Below the pieces are notes generated by a model. The model searched no databases and was not told the origin of the DNA. It saw only the letters and a program-made list of their open reading frames with translations. Position numbers and translations under genes: made by a program. From Bacillus sp. B-jedd (GTDB lineage Bacteria; Bacillota; Bacilli; Bacillales; Cytobacillaceae): a stretch of 64,000 bases of DNA. Shown here piece after piece: positions 32,438 through 41,163 of this stretch. The DNA is taken from the NCBI RefSeq assembly GCF_000821085.1, contig NZ_CCXR01000001.1, forward strand, positions 2,005,001-2,069,000. The letters run 5' to 3'. Position 1 is the first letter of the stretch. Each line of letters opens with the position of its first letter.

Positions 32438-33850
32438 ATGCAGATTGATGTGGTGCAAAGGGGAGATACGCTTTGGGCGATTTCGCAGCGATTCCGGATA
32501 CCCATTAGCCAAATCGTTACAACGAACCAGCTGGAGGATCCGAATAGGCTGCCGGTGGGGCTCGCGCTAGTTATTCCAACAGCTAACCTGACGCATACAG
32601 TCCGTTCGGGGGAAACGTTGTGGCAGATCGCCCAACGGTATGGAACGACAATAGCGGCTATTGTGCAGGCGAATCAAATCGCCAATCCGAATCAGATTTC
32701 TCCTGGAACGGTTCTGGTTATCCCGGCTAAAACGCACACCGTCCAACCAGGCGAAAGCCTGTGGCAAATCGCGCAGCGCTACCATACATCGATTCAAGAG
32801 ATTGCCAGGCTGAACGGAATCCAAAATCCCAATGTAATCGCGAGCGGAACAGTGCTTACCATTCCATTCAGCAAGCCGGTTACAGACGTAAACGCCTATG
32901 CCATCAATGCCGGTGAACAGGGAGGTCGGGATATTCGCGAGGTTGGCCGGTTATTAACGTACGCTGCCCCTTTTGCCTATACGTTTAATGCAGACGGAAG
33001 CCTGAATGCGATAAACGACACAGCCGCTATCCAGGCATCGGTTGCGGAACGGGTATCCCCTATGATGTCCATTACCAACTTTACCTATAAGGCGGCGGGT
33101 TCGCAGCTGGCCCGCACGATTCTTTCAAGCACTGATTTGCAGGATCGCTTGTTGACGAACATTTTAAATACGATGAAGCAAAAAGGGTATGAGGGATTAA
33201 ATATTGATTTTGAAAATGTCTATCAGGCGGATCGGGAGTTATACAATGCCTTTTTACAGCGCACGGTCGACCGGCTGCACCCGGCTGGGTATTATGTGTC
33301 GACGGCCCTTGCCCCTAAGGTTAGCGCTGAACAGAAAGGCTTGTTATATGAAGCGCACGATTATCCGGCCCACGGACGGATTGTCGATTTCGTTGTGCTG
33401 ATGACGTATGAATGGGGCTATCGGCTCGGGCCGCCGCAGGCGATTTCGCCGATCAATCAAATCCGGCGGGTGTTGGATTATGCCGTGTCCGTCATCCCGA
33501 GGAATAAAATCTTTTTCGGATTCCAGATTTATGCCCGTGACTGGCTGCTTCCACATCTCCAGGGGCAGGAAGCTGAAACGTTCAGCCAGCAGGAAGCGAT
33601 CCGGCGAGCGATTCAGTATGGGGCGGCGATCCAGTATGACACGTTAACCCAGTCGCCATTTTTTAGATATACTGACGCCCAGGGGAGAGGGCATGAAGTT
33701 TGGTTCGAGGATGCCAGGAGTGCTCAGGCAAAATTTGACGCTGTCAAAGAATATCGGTTGCGTGGAATCAGCTATTGGACGCTAGGTTATCCGTATCCGC
33801 AGAATTGGGTCTTGCTTGAGGACAATTTTGCGATTCGGAAAATACATTGA
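32438..33850 (+). CDS. LysM-GH18 spore peptidoglycan hydrolase (YaaH/SleL type)
   Basis: 470 residues, ATG start with GAAGGAGGGG upstream. Three LysM domains at about residues 2-48, 52-97 and 100-145 (each with GDTLWAI/GETLWQI/GESLWQI). A GH18 domain follows at about 155-470, with the catalytic strand GLNIDFENV (D257, E259). The C-terminal block VDFVVLMTYEWGYRLGPPQA and HEVWFEDARS is highly typical of B. subtilis YaaH and SleL, N-acetylglucosaminidases acting on spore cortex during germination. No signal peptide, as usual for this group, which are assembled into the spore coat. YaaH has two LysM domains; this one has three. A sigma-E-type promoter was not looked for in detail. Confidence 0.92.
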   Translation: MQIDVVQRGDTLWAISQRFRIPISQIVTTNQLEDPNRLPVGLALVIPTANLTHTVRSGETLWQIAQRYGTTIAAIVQANQIANPNQISPGTVLVIPAKTHTVQPGESLWQIAQRYHTSIQEIARLNGIQNPNVIASGTVLTIPFSKPVTDVNAYAINAGEQGGRDIREVGRLLTYAAPFAYTFNADGSLNAINDTAAIQASVAERVSPMMSITNFTYKAAGSQLARTILSSTDLQDRLLTNILNTMKQKGYEGLNIDFENVYQADRELYNAFLQRTVDRLHPAGYYVSTALAPKVSAEQKGLLYEAHDYPAHGRIVDFVVLMTYEWGYRLGPPQAISPINQIRRVLDYAVSVIPRNKIFFGFQIYARDWLLPHLQGQEAETFSQQEAIRRAIQYGAAIQYDTLTQSPFFRYTDAQGRGHEVWFEDARSAQAKFDAVKEYRLRGISYWTLGYPYPQNWVLLEDNFAIRKIH

Positions 33851-33874
33851 ACAATTCGGGATTTGTTGAATTGG

Positions 33875-33906
33875 AACGCTTGAGGCGCATCGCTTTGGGC
33901 GTTTTT
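33875..33906 (+). terminator. Terminator after the LysM-GH18 gene
   Basis: AACGC-ttg-AGGCG, loop CAT, CGCTT-tgg-GCGTT followed by T's. Confidence 0.65.
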
Positions 33907-34028
33907 AGTTTGATGTTTTTTTGGGTTTATGATGTTTTTTCTAAAGAATAACGATTGTTAAGAGGAATTTTGCTCGTTAACTCGAATTGTTTTAGGATTA
34001 AGCTCTGCAAAGAAAAGAGGGGTATTTC

Positions 34029-35147
34029 TTGGCATTAACAAGGTCACAAACATCGGCAATAAAATACATTGCCAGTTATGCAAAAAAACACAAGCATGAA
34101 GCGAATGAAACAATTGATCATATCCTTCGCATGTCTAATATCAACCGCCAAACCTTTGGGGAAGCAATCAATAAATTAAAGGCTAACGCGCGGGTTGGTT
34201 TGCATTTTCATCCGGACCGTCCTGATTCATCGATGATAAGCGTTGCGGAATCGCTTCTTACGCAAGGGACCTATAAGAGCCAATTTGAAACGCTACTGTC
34301 AAACGGATTGGTTTCCACTTTACCTGGCGGGTCACGTGATCGATGGGAAAAAAGAATTTTTGGAGGCGCCTATCAACAGGAGGGAACAACAAATAACGAA
34401 AGGCCCAAATATGGTGCGCTCAATTTGATGCTGCATCCAGATGGTCCTTCCCCTCGGTTTGGATCGTGCTATTTCCTTTTAAAACCGGAGGTCTCGGTCC
34501 GCTGTACATATACGTATATGGATTCTCACCAGGACCCTTTTGAAAAAGGGACATATGAAGAGTTCAATATGATTGTCGCTGCTCTATTGGAGGAGATATT
34601 TACAAGGGATTTTGCGATTGGAGAAAAAGATCTGACGCCGGCAAAATTCATCGATCATCTGCTGGTTAATTTAGAGAAACCTTTTCCGAATCCGGCTAAT
34701 CAAGAGCCTAGCCGGAACCTTAATCATTATATCGAAGCCCAGGTGCATGGTGAGATTTCCCTAAAAGAAGATGTGGAAATCCTTGTGGCGGATCCTTCCT
34801 TCAAAAATACTGAAACAGGAAGGGTTCTTGAGAAATTATGCGATAAGTATGCCATTGCCCTACAGTGGCACGCCGGGTTCGCACTTCCAGTGGACGAGGT
34901 ACCAGATGACTTTAGGGGACCGTCAATGCCTTCTTTGGCTAGTCGTGTTGCGAGAAACGATTTATTGACTGCAGACTTGATTGGAGCGGCGGTCATGGAT
35001 CTGAAACGAAATCCAGATTCCTGGAGCGATCGGGGGACCTATCATGAAGTGCTCCAGGAATTAAAGCTTTTGTGGCATGTATTGGTTAAGTACGGAAAGC
35101 CACTTAGAAATTATCATTTACACGATGAGTCCAACTACGGTTTGTAA
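34029..35147 (+). CDS. DUF3626-family protein
   Basis: 372 residues from a TTG with AAAAGAGGGG upstream. The N-terminal half contains RVGLHFHPDRPD (residues about 55-66), the conserved 'LHFHPDR' motif of DUF3626. Later blocks RPKYGALNLM and GPSPRFGSCYFLLKP also fit the family. These are soluble proteins of unknown activity, sometimes described as ADP-ribosyltransferase-like. It converges on the WYL-regulator gene, whose stop lies 12 bases away. No terminator of its own is visible in that gap. Confidence 0.82.
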   Translation: MALTRSQTSAIKYIASYAKKHKHEANETIDHILRMSNINRQTFGEAINKLKANARVGLHFHPDRPDSSMISVAESLLTQGTYKSQFETLLSNGLVSTLPGGSRDRWEKRIFGGAYQQEGTTNNERPKYGALNLMLHPDGPSPRFGSCYFLLKPEVSVRCTYTYMDSHQDPFEKGTYEEFNMIVAALLEEIFTRDFAIGEKDLTPAKFIDHLLVNLEKPFPNPANQEPSRNLNHYIEAQVHGEISLKEDVEILVADPSFKNTETGRVLEKLCDKYAIALQWHAGFALPVDEVPDDFRGPSMPSLASRVARNDLLTADLIGAAVMDLKRNPDSWSDRGTYHEVLQELKLLWHVLVKYGKPLRNYHLHDESNYGL

Positions 35148-35158
35148 ATTTCAACTGG

Positions 35159-36121
35159 TTATGGGCAGAATAAGCTAGATCTCTTTTGGACAGCCATTAA
35201 GACCTCTTTCGGAATTTCCTTTACGTTAATTTCCTCACCGAGAAAAAGGAGCCAATTTGTTACTTCGGCCACTTCGTCAGGATGTTGTATATTGATGAAT
35301 GCCTTCAGAAGGCCTGTTGTTTGATAAGGATCCGTAAAGGAGAGTGAAAGTTTTAACGGGTGGTATTTTTTAAATTGGGCTATTGCCTTAGGCCCGAGTT
35401 CAAGGACAAGGTTATGAGTTTCTTCCTGAGCTCTAAGTTTTTCCAACACTTTTTTCCTGCTGAATCGTTTTTCCAGGGAATACGGTTCGACATGGATAAG
35501 ATTATCGACAGCGATAATCTTTCTTTTTTCTGCCTTTAAGTCAAAACCTTCAATCAGCCAGAGGCTTTTTTCTTTATAAAGGTGCAGCAGGTAAATTGGA
35601 TATGACTTTGTTCCTTTGTTTTCTTTTACCGTAATCAACAAATGGAGATCCAAAAGAAGGGACTGGATGAGCCTTTCCAACATCGGGTGAGGGAGATCTG
35701 AAAGCTCGAGCAAGTCGGGATTATGCGGGTTGGTCCCTTCAAAAAGCAAAGTTTGGTTTAAAAGGACGAGGTCATCCTGCTGGTTATCCGATATGAGCCC
35801 CAGCAATTTTTCAGCGAGGGACTGACGGCTCTTAAGGTATGGAAGCTGCTGATTCCTTGTCGCCATGAAGGCGATAAAAAGAGCTTTGACTTCATTATCG
35901 GTAAAGCGGACAACAGGCAGGACTGAGTTTTGCATGACAAAATAACCCCCGTCCCTGCCAACTTCGGCGACAAGCGGCATCCCCATGGCTTCTATTTCCC
36001 TAATATCTCTAATCGCTGTCGAACGCGAGATGTTGAATTCCTGCATGATTTCTGAAATGGTGAAATGAGCGCGGTTGTTAATATAACGCATCAGAATATT
36101 AATCCGTTCTACTTTTTTCAT
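35159..36121 (-). CDS. WYL-domain transcriptional regulator (YobV/YafY type)
   Basis: 320 residues. N-terminal HTH_11/DeoR-type winged helix (residues 3-60: HFTISEIMQEFNISRSTAIR, then DIREIEAMGMPLV) and a WYL domain at about 145-225 (KEKSLWLIEGFDLKAEKRKI). The C-terminal WCX part closes the protein. It is divergent from a GyrI-like effector-binding protein at 36233, the same partner arrangement as B. subtilis yobV-yobU. It probably represses its own and the divergent operon. Confidence 0.9.
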   Translation of the reverse strand: MKKVERINILMRYINNRAHFTISEIMQEFNISRSTAIRDIREIEAMGMPLVAEVGRDGGYFVMQNSVLPVVRFTDNEVKALFIAFMATRNQQLPYLKSRQSLAEKLLGLISDNQQDDLVLLNQTLLFEGTNPHNPDLLELSDLPHPMLERLIQSLLLDLHLLITVKENKGTKSYPIYLLHLYKEKSLWLIEGFDLKAEKRKIIAVDNLIHVEPYSLEKRFSRKKVLEKLRAQEETHNLVLELGPKAIAQFKKYHPLKLSLSFTDPYQTTGLLKAFINIQHPDEVAEVTNWLLFLGEEINVKEIPKEVLMAVQKRSSLFCP

Positions 36122-36146
36122 GTGGGCTCCTAAACAGTATCATTTT

Positions 36147-36174
36147 TTGACACGATTTAAGGTTATTATAAACT
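36147..36174 (+). promoter_or_regulatory. Promoter of the GyrI-like gene pair
   Basis: TTGACA at 36147-36152, 16 bases, TAAACT at 36169-36174, within the divergent regulator intergenic space. Confidence 0.5.
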
Positions 36175-36232
36175 CATCAAGTGAAGAAGACTAATCATTT
36201 GAAAAAGATTGAAGAAAAGGATGGGATGAAAG

Positions 36233-36712
36233 ATGGCAGATTATAAACTTGAGGAAAAGGACAGCTTTACAGTAGTGGGGATTGGAACTGAGCTGAAGAG
36301 CGATTACAGAGACTTTGCTGGCATTAACAAGGAAAAGGCAGACTTTTGGCAGGCAGTGAAAGAGGATGGAAGGCTTGATGCACTTAAAGCCATTGCTACG
36401 AATGAGTATATTTTTGCCGTGAGTGAAGCGGTGAATAACAAAATGATGTATTACGCTGGTGTCCTATCCGAGTCAACACTTCCGGAAGCGGACCGATTGA
36501 TCCAATTTCCCAAGGGGGAATACTTGGTTGTCAAAGGGGAAGCAAAAACGGCCGATGAGTTGGGTATGATGCTCACTGGGATGGCCTTTGGCCAGGCCTT
36601 GCCGGAAGCTAAGGATGTCGCTTATGTCGGCGGACCGAATACTGCGGTTGAAATGGGCGAACGGAACGGCTTGGTATTTGGCGAAATGTGGATCCCGGTT
36701 GTTAGTAAATAA
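36233..36712 (+). CDS. GyrI-like/AraC effector-binding-domain protein
   Basis: 159 residues forming a single effector-binding fold (SHS2-like). The block LIQFPKGEYLVVKGEA corresponds to the family's 'PAGxYAVF' strand. Such stand-alone domains bind small lipophilic ligands and are often paired with regulators. Divergent from the WYL regulator and followed 13 bases later by an unknown gene, so probably an operon of two. Similar in arrangement to B. subtilis YobU. Confidence 0.85.
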   Translation: MADYKLEEKDSFTVVGIGTELKSDYRDFAGINKEKADFWQAVKEDGRLDALKAIATNEYIFAVSEAVNNKMMYYAGVLSESTLPEADRLIQFPKGEYLVVKGEAKTADELGMMLTGMAFGQALPEAKDVAYVGGPNTAVEMGERNGLVFGEMWIPVVSK

Positions 36713-36724
36713 GGAGGGAAGAAC

Positions 36725-37201
36725 ATGTCCTACGTCGTTGATTTTAAAAATGTGTCCACCGTTGGGTTGGAGTCATCCCCGGTAGCAGAAGCGCTGGCAG
36801 GCTTGCGTGCCAATGAAGCGCGTTACTTCATGAACAAATACAAGCATGAATTCACGGTTGTTCCCGCAAGCGAAAGCGAAGATACTCTCGCCTATGTGAA
36901 TCAAATATTGAAAGAAGAGCGTGATATTGAGTTCGCGGCCAAACCGTTGGAAACATCTCGTTTTCAAGTTGAAAATCTCAACATGGCTTACGTTTTTTAT
37001 GAGGATGGCCTTTCGGTCAATGTCATGTATACTGTGGATGACACGAAAAAGCGTGCCGTTGGTTTCAAGCTTTCTGAGGGGATGGAAGTCCCAAAAGAAC
37101 TGGAAGGGAAGTTTAAATTTGCGAGGCAGAAGTCCAAGCTGGCCGGCACAATTCGGGGTTCGTATTTTGTCATTAAAGGTGAATACTTAGCCAATGTTTA
37201 A
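36725..37201 (+). CDS. Unknown protein co-transcribed with the GyrI-like gene
   Basis: 158 residues, AAGGAGG before the ATG. Soluble alpha/beta composition with VGFKLSEGMEVPKELEGKFK; no signal or membrane segment. I do not recognise the family. Being 13 bases downstream of the effector-binding protein and sharing its promoter and terminators links it to the same response. Confidence 0.75.
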   Translation: MSYVVDFKNVSTVGLESSPVAEALAGLRANEARYFMNKYKHEFTVVPASESEDTLAYVNQILKEERDIEFAAKPLETSRFQVENLNMAYVFYEDGLSVNVMYTVDDTKKRAVGFKLSEGMEVPKELEGKFKFARQKSKLAGTIRGSYFVIKGEYLANV

Positions 37202-37228
37202 TGGTTAGTTAGGTTGGCAAATATTTTT

Positions 37229-37260
37229 GAGGCACATTTCAGGATCAGGAATTGTGCCTC
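37229..37260 (+). terminator. First of two tandem terminators
   Basis: GAGGCACA and TGTGCCTC stem with a loop of about 14 bases. Confidence 0.6.
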
Positions 37261-37309
37261 AGACTGTCGGCAAATTCGAAAAATTCGAGGTTGCTGACAG
37301 TCTTTTTTT
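37261..37309 (+). terminator. Second tandem terminator
   Basis: AGACTGTC-GGCAA and TTGC-TGACAGTCT followed by T7. The loop carries ATTCGAAAAATTCGA. Confidence 0.85.
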
Positions 37310-37412
37310 GTATAATTTAGTTACATAATTTTTATCGAGAAAATGAAATGAAACTAAAACTCACAAATGAATCATGACTCAATAGAAATGATTGCTTAGG
37401 AGGATTCGCAAC

Positions 37413-37583
37413 ATGAAAAAAGTTATAAATCTAGTAATAGGTATCATTGGTGTAACGATAGGAGCTGTTTTGCTTGCGATGGGAAATGATGATGAACCAT
37501 TTCAAACTAGATTTTTGTTTAAATTGTTTGGTCTGATAATTTTTATTGGTACCATCGTTTTTGTTCGAAAAAGATGGAATTAA
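37413..37583 (+). CDS. Small two-helix membrane protein (56 aa)
   Basis: ATG at 37413 with TAGGAGG upstream; the longer frame from 37392 includes that site. Segments at about residues 3-22 and 35-52, basic end VRKRWN. No family recognised. Confidence 0.6.
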   Translation: MKKVINLVIGIIGVTIGAVLLAMGNDDEPFQTRFLFKLFGLIIFIGTIVFVRKRWN

Positions 37584-37689
37584 TTTTATTGCAGGAAAAG
37601 AGTTGAAATAATGAATGTCTATGTCCTGTAAAAAAGTAGAATATAAAAATATTATGTTAACTGAATAAAGTTTTTGCTAATGAAAGAGA

Positions 37690-37722
37690 AAGAGGATGTA
37701 GCCATTTTAGGTTGCATCCTCT
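37690..37722 (-). terminator. Terminator of the CBS/ACT gene
   Basis: AGAGGATG-CAACC and GGCTA-CATCCTCT on the minus strand, followed by a pyrimidine-rich stretch. Confidence 0.65.
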
Positions 37723-37727
37723 GTTGT

Positions 37728-38327
37728 TTATTCGATATTCGTGACGCGGACTCCGGTTTCGGAAAGTTCGGCGACTATCTGATCGACTTTTTCCTTCGGC
37801 GTGTCCTTCGGGATGGATAAATGAATCTGGCGCACGGCTTTGTTGCTGCCAAGGGTGAACATCGAAAGGATGCTCGCATGCTTACCGACGACAGCGGAAA
37901 TGCGTTCGATTGCATGGTTTTGCTCGAACAGGCCGATTGTCAGTGAAATGCCGTCGCTATATGTATCTTCGAGCAGGTCCATGATTTGTGCATGGGTCAG
38001 GATACCGTCGAATTCACCTTTTTCATTAACAATCGCCAAGTAGGGCAGGCGTTTAATGCTTTTGAAAATTTGCCTGAATGATTCCTCGCCTTTGACGACG
38101 CCGTCTTCCTCTTTAAGGATTTTCGTGACAGGATCTTTTTTGTCCCCGGCATATTCAAAAATATCGATTTTTTCGACGTTCCCAAGGAAACGATTCGTAT
38201 TTTGTTCCAGAACGGGAACACGGCGGTAGCCAACTTCATCAAGGAACTGGAGCGCTTCCTCGAGGGTTGCATTTTCTGTAAGATAACGAACCTCACTCTT
38301 ATTAATCTTAAACTGCTGAATCTTCAT
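37728..38327 (-). CDS. CBS-domain protein with C-terminal ACT-like domain
   Basis: 199 residues from the ATG at 38327 (GAGGAGGAA upstream). A CBS pair spans about residues 1-120: NATLEEALQFLDEVGYRRVP in the first and YLAIVNEKGEFDGILTHAQI in the second. An ACT-like domain follows at about 125-199 (LTIGLFEQNHAIERISAVVG; AVRQIHLSIPKDTPKEKVDQ). CBS pairs bind adenosyl ligands (AMP, ATP, in some Bacillus proteins c-di-AMP). The regulated process is unknown. Monocistronic. Confidence 0.85.
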   Translation of the reverse strand: MKIQQFKINKSEVRYLTENATLEEALQFLDEVGYRRVPVLEQNTNRFLGNVEKIDIFEYAGDKKDPVTKILKEEDGVVKGEESFRQIFKSIKRLPYLAIVNEKGEFDGILTHAQIMDLLEDTYSDGISLTIGLFEQNHAIERISAVVGKHASILSMFTLGSNKAVRQIHLSIPKDTPKEKVDQIVAELSETGVRVTNIE

Positions 38328-38498
38328 GCCATTCCTCCTCAAAATCCCTTTTTCTATATCTACCCATTATATATTCTCTGTAAATGGGTAAATTACCTCT
38401 TTTTTGAAAGTCGAAAAAGTAACATTTTTGCGAAAAATGAAAAAAGTCTGGGTTATCGAAGCAAGTTAAGAAAAATTTTCCGTGCCTTTTAAGAATAT

Positions 38499-38864
38499 TT
38501 ATTTGTCCCAGGTGGCAATTTCATTTGCTATGAAGGATTTTGATATAGACATAGCTTTTATGATGTTTTGATGCTTATTGTGATGAGGCGATCCTTCTGA
38601 ATGCTTTAGCTGTGCTTTTGTGCACTTATTGATGATAGAAGTGAGCGGACGCAGTGCCTCCGTCAGTTCTTCATCGCTATAGTTGTCCACCTTTTCACCT
38701 ATTAATAGCAATTTTGCAATAACTAACGCTTTTATTCGGTTCGTTAAGAGACTGTATTGAGAGGTTCCTTCTGCGAATTTAGGCTGTATTTTTTCACATT
38801 TGTTGATTGTTGAAGAAACAATTAGCAACGCGTCTTCCAGTTCTTCTTTTGTAAACTTATCCAT
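38499..38864 (-). CDS. Small helical protein with internal duplication
   Basis: 121 residues from the ATG at 38864 (or 38879). Two related halves of about 55 residues: FTKEELEDALLIVSSTINKC and YSDEELTEALRPLTSIINKC start them, and each continues with a K-Q-(x)-(F/H)-(A/S)-EG stretch and a helix rich in Ile, Ala and Lys. The duplication predicts two similar helical bundles. No family recognised, no signal or membrane segment. Confidence 0.68.
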   Translation of the reverse strand: MDKFTKEELEDALLIVSSTINKCEKIQPKFAEGTSQYSLLTNRIKALVIAKLLLIGEKVDNYSDEELTEALRPLTSIINKCTKAQLKHSEGSPHHNKHQNIIKAMSISKSFIANEIATWDK

Positions 38865-39120
38865 TCCTTTTACCCCCATGTACCTCTTTGTTACTTTGCA
38901 GGCAACAAACTTCTGACTTCATTATACTCCAAACTCCATTGTCCTCTTGCAGTACGGAAGCTTGAGATTTTATTATAACCAGAAACCGAGTCCGAGGACA
39001 GGCAATAACAATAACCGGTACGAGTTGTTGCCTATTAGCCATTAGGAAGGAGATGGCCTTTTTTGGAGCCTGCCTAAGGCGAACAAATTGTGACAGACTC
39101 GGAAACATGGGCAAAAATTT

Positions 39121-39170
39121 GCGATATATTTAAAAATCTAGCGATATATGTGGAAAAGTGTTCGATATAT
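39121..39170. repeat. Triple CGATATAT direct repeat
   Basis: CGATATAT occurs at 39122, 39142 and 39163, spaced 20 and 21 bases, about two helical turns. It lies about 200 bases upstream of the GntR gene, in an otherwise gene-free stretch (38880-39377). Could be an operator for a regulator that binds one face of the DNA. Confidence 0.5.
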
Positions 39171-39377
39171 TGAAACCGATCACAATTTGGGGGAAGTTTC
39201 CCGATTGTTGCTTAGAAAAAGCCGGACAAATTGCTGAAACCCTCGGAAAACAAACTGAAATTTATAGAAAAAAGCATGAAATGAAGAAAAAGCAGATTGG
39301 AAATTAATAGTTGCCATTTAAATGCATCTGTTATATTATATTTATAACAGATAACACAAGAAAGGAGTGTGGAGTTT

Positions 39378-39764
39378 GTGTATATTGCGTTGGACCTTGA
39401 GTCGGAAGAGCCGATTTATAGCCAATTAAGAAATCAGGTTGTGGCTGGGATTGCGCGCGGCGAGTTGAAGCCAGGTGAGGCGCTGCCGTCAGTCAGGTCG
39501 CTGGCTGCGGATATTGGAATCAATTTTCATACGGTCAATAAGGCGTATCAGCTTTTGAAACAGGAAGGATTCATCTTGATTCACCGCCAGAAAGGGGTAG
39601 TGATTAACCCTGATGGTCCCCCGCCGGCTGATGAGACATATTTGTCGTCGCTCGGTTCGCAGCTAAAACCGGTTGTGGCTGAGGCTGCCTGCAGAAAGGT
39701 ATCAAAGGAAGAGTTTATCAAGTTGTGTAATCGGCTTTTCGAAGAATTTGATAAGAAGGAGTGA
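39378..39764 (+). CDS. GntR-family (YtrA/YhcF subfamily) regulator
   Basis: 128 residues from the GTG at 39378 (AAAGGAG ten bases upstream). Winged helix at about residues 10-75: EPIYSQLRNQVVAGIARGEL, LPSVRSLAADIGINFHTVNK, YQLLKQEGFILIHRQKGVVI. A short helical tail replaces the large effector domain, as in the YtrA subfamily. Usually autoregulatory with downstream membrane-protein genes. The stop overlaps the start region of the next gene. Confidence 0.9.
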   Translation: MYIALDLESEEPIYSQLRNQVVAGIARGELKPGEALPSVRSLAADIGINFHTVNKAYQLLKQEGFILIHRQKGVVINPDGPPPADETYLSSLGSQLKPVVAEAACRKVSKEEFIKLCNRLFEEFDKKE

Positions 39765-39769
39765 TGGTT

Positions 39770-40867
39770 ATGTCCATCCCGGTTTATCTCGTCATTCTAT
39801 TAATACCTGTTTTTATTTCGCTTATGTTCATTCCTTATTGGACGAGGAAGACTGAAAGTTTCGGGGTATCCATTCCAGAGGAGGCATACCAGCTTCCGGA
39901 ACTCAGGAATATGCGCAAGCAATATGCGTCAGTAACAGCGGTGCTGGCGGTGTTATCAACTGTGGTACTGCTCGTTCTTTCAAAAGGGCGAGGCGAGGAC
40001 TACATTGGCGGATTGTTTTCCATTCTGATCTTTGTTTTCATTGTAATCAGTTTTGGGGTGTATTTACATTTCCATCATGAGATGAAAAAACTGAAACAGG
40101 AGCATAAGGAATGGAGTCAGCAGGCGCAGCTCGTCATGATTGAAACGGGGTTCCGCGGACAAAAGCTTACCTACTCAAACTTTTGGTTCCTGATTCCTTT
40201 TGCGCTGGCGGCAGCGACAATTGCTATCACACTTGCAAATTATGATAGGATTCCCCAGCGCATTCCGATGCAATATGATTTCAGCGGAAAAGTGACAAAT
40301 TGGACTGATAAATCATTGAGCTCAGTCCTGTTGTTCCCAATTCTGCAAGTCTATTTGACGGGTTTGTTCTTATTCATTAATGTCATCATCGGGAAAGCGA
40401 AGCAGCAAATTTCTGCCGCGAATCCGGAGCAATCGATAAGGCAGAACGTGATATTCAGAAGAAGATGGTCCATGTTCACCATCATCATGGGTGCGGGAGT
40501 TGTGCTGTTATTCATGCTGACTCAGCTTTCATTTATGTATTCGATTAATCAGCAGGTGCTAATGGCCGCGCCACTTGTGTTTGCTATTGCCACTCTAGTC
40601 GGCACGATTTTGTTGTCCATGACGACTGGCCAGGGCGGTAGCCGGGTGAAGGTCACGGGTTCTGGTGAAAAGGGAAAGGTCATCAACCGTGACGATGACC
40701 GGCATTGGAAGCTGGGAATCTTCTATTTCAATCCAAACGACCCTGCAATTTTCCTGGAAAAACGCTTCGGTATCGGCTGGACGAACAACTGGGCCCATCC
40801 TTTGTCATGGGTATTCATCCTCGTTGTCATCGTGCTCGCCGTTGGCCTTCCAATCCTATTAAGTTAA
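39770..40867 (+). CDS. DUF1648/DUF5808 multi-pass membrane protein
   Basis: 365 residues from the ATG at 39770 (AAGGAG eight bases upstream). About eight membrane segments. The block LANYDRIPQRIPMQYDFSGK matches DUF1648 (also found in SdpI immunity proteins), and the C-terminal WKLGIFYFNPNDPAIFLEKR matches DUF5808. Bacillus homologues are found downstream of YtrA-type GntR genes, as here. Predicted role: membrane or envelope function controlled by the neighbour; SdpI-like immunity is possible. Confidence 0.85.
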   Translation: MSIPVYLVILLIPVFISLMFIPYWTRKTESFGVSIPEEAYQLPELRNMRKQYASVTAVLAVLSTVVLLVLSKGRGEDYIGGLFSILIFVFIVISFGVYLHFHHEMKKLKQEHKEWSQQAQLVMIETGFRGQKLTYSNFWFLIPFALAAATIAITLANYDRIPQRIPMQYDFSGKVTNWTDKSLSSVLLFPILQVYLTGLFLFINVIIGKAKQQISAANPEQSIRQNVIFRRRWSMFTIIMGAGVVLLFMLTQLSFMYSINQQVLMAAPLVFAIATLVGTILLSMTTGQGGSRVKVTGSGEKGKVINRDDDRHWKLGIFYFNPNDPAIFLEKRFGIGWTNNWAHPLSWVFILVVIVLAVGLPILLS

Positions 40868-40926
40868 CGACAATGCCGACGACGTTTGGTTAGACCGTTA
40901 CACAGAATAAAAGACAAAACCACTCA

Positions 40927-40964
40927 AAACCTGCCAGGTGCCAAAGCGCACAGGCAGGTTTTTT
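40927..40964 (+). terminator. Terminator of the GntR operon
   Basis: AAAACCTGCC and GGCAGGTTTTTT stem with T-run. Confidence 0.85.
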
Positions 40965-41163
40965 ATGTTGCTGATCAATTGTCGCAGGGAACCGATTTCT
41001 TCTTCAAAAAATGAATCTTTCCACCTATTGGGAAATTTTTCGTAGTAGGGCCGAGGATTCATTTTTGTTAGAATATTATAAATTTTACAAATTTTAAAAG
41101 GTTTTTCCATATCTTCTATCGTATTCGTTTCGTGTACCAAAACAACAGGAGGTGTTTTTTCTA

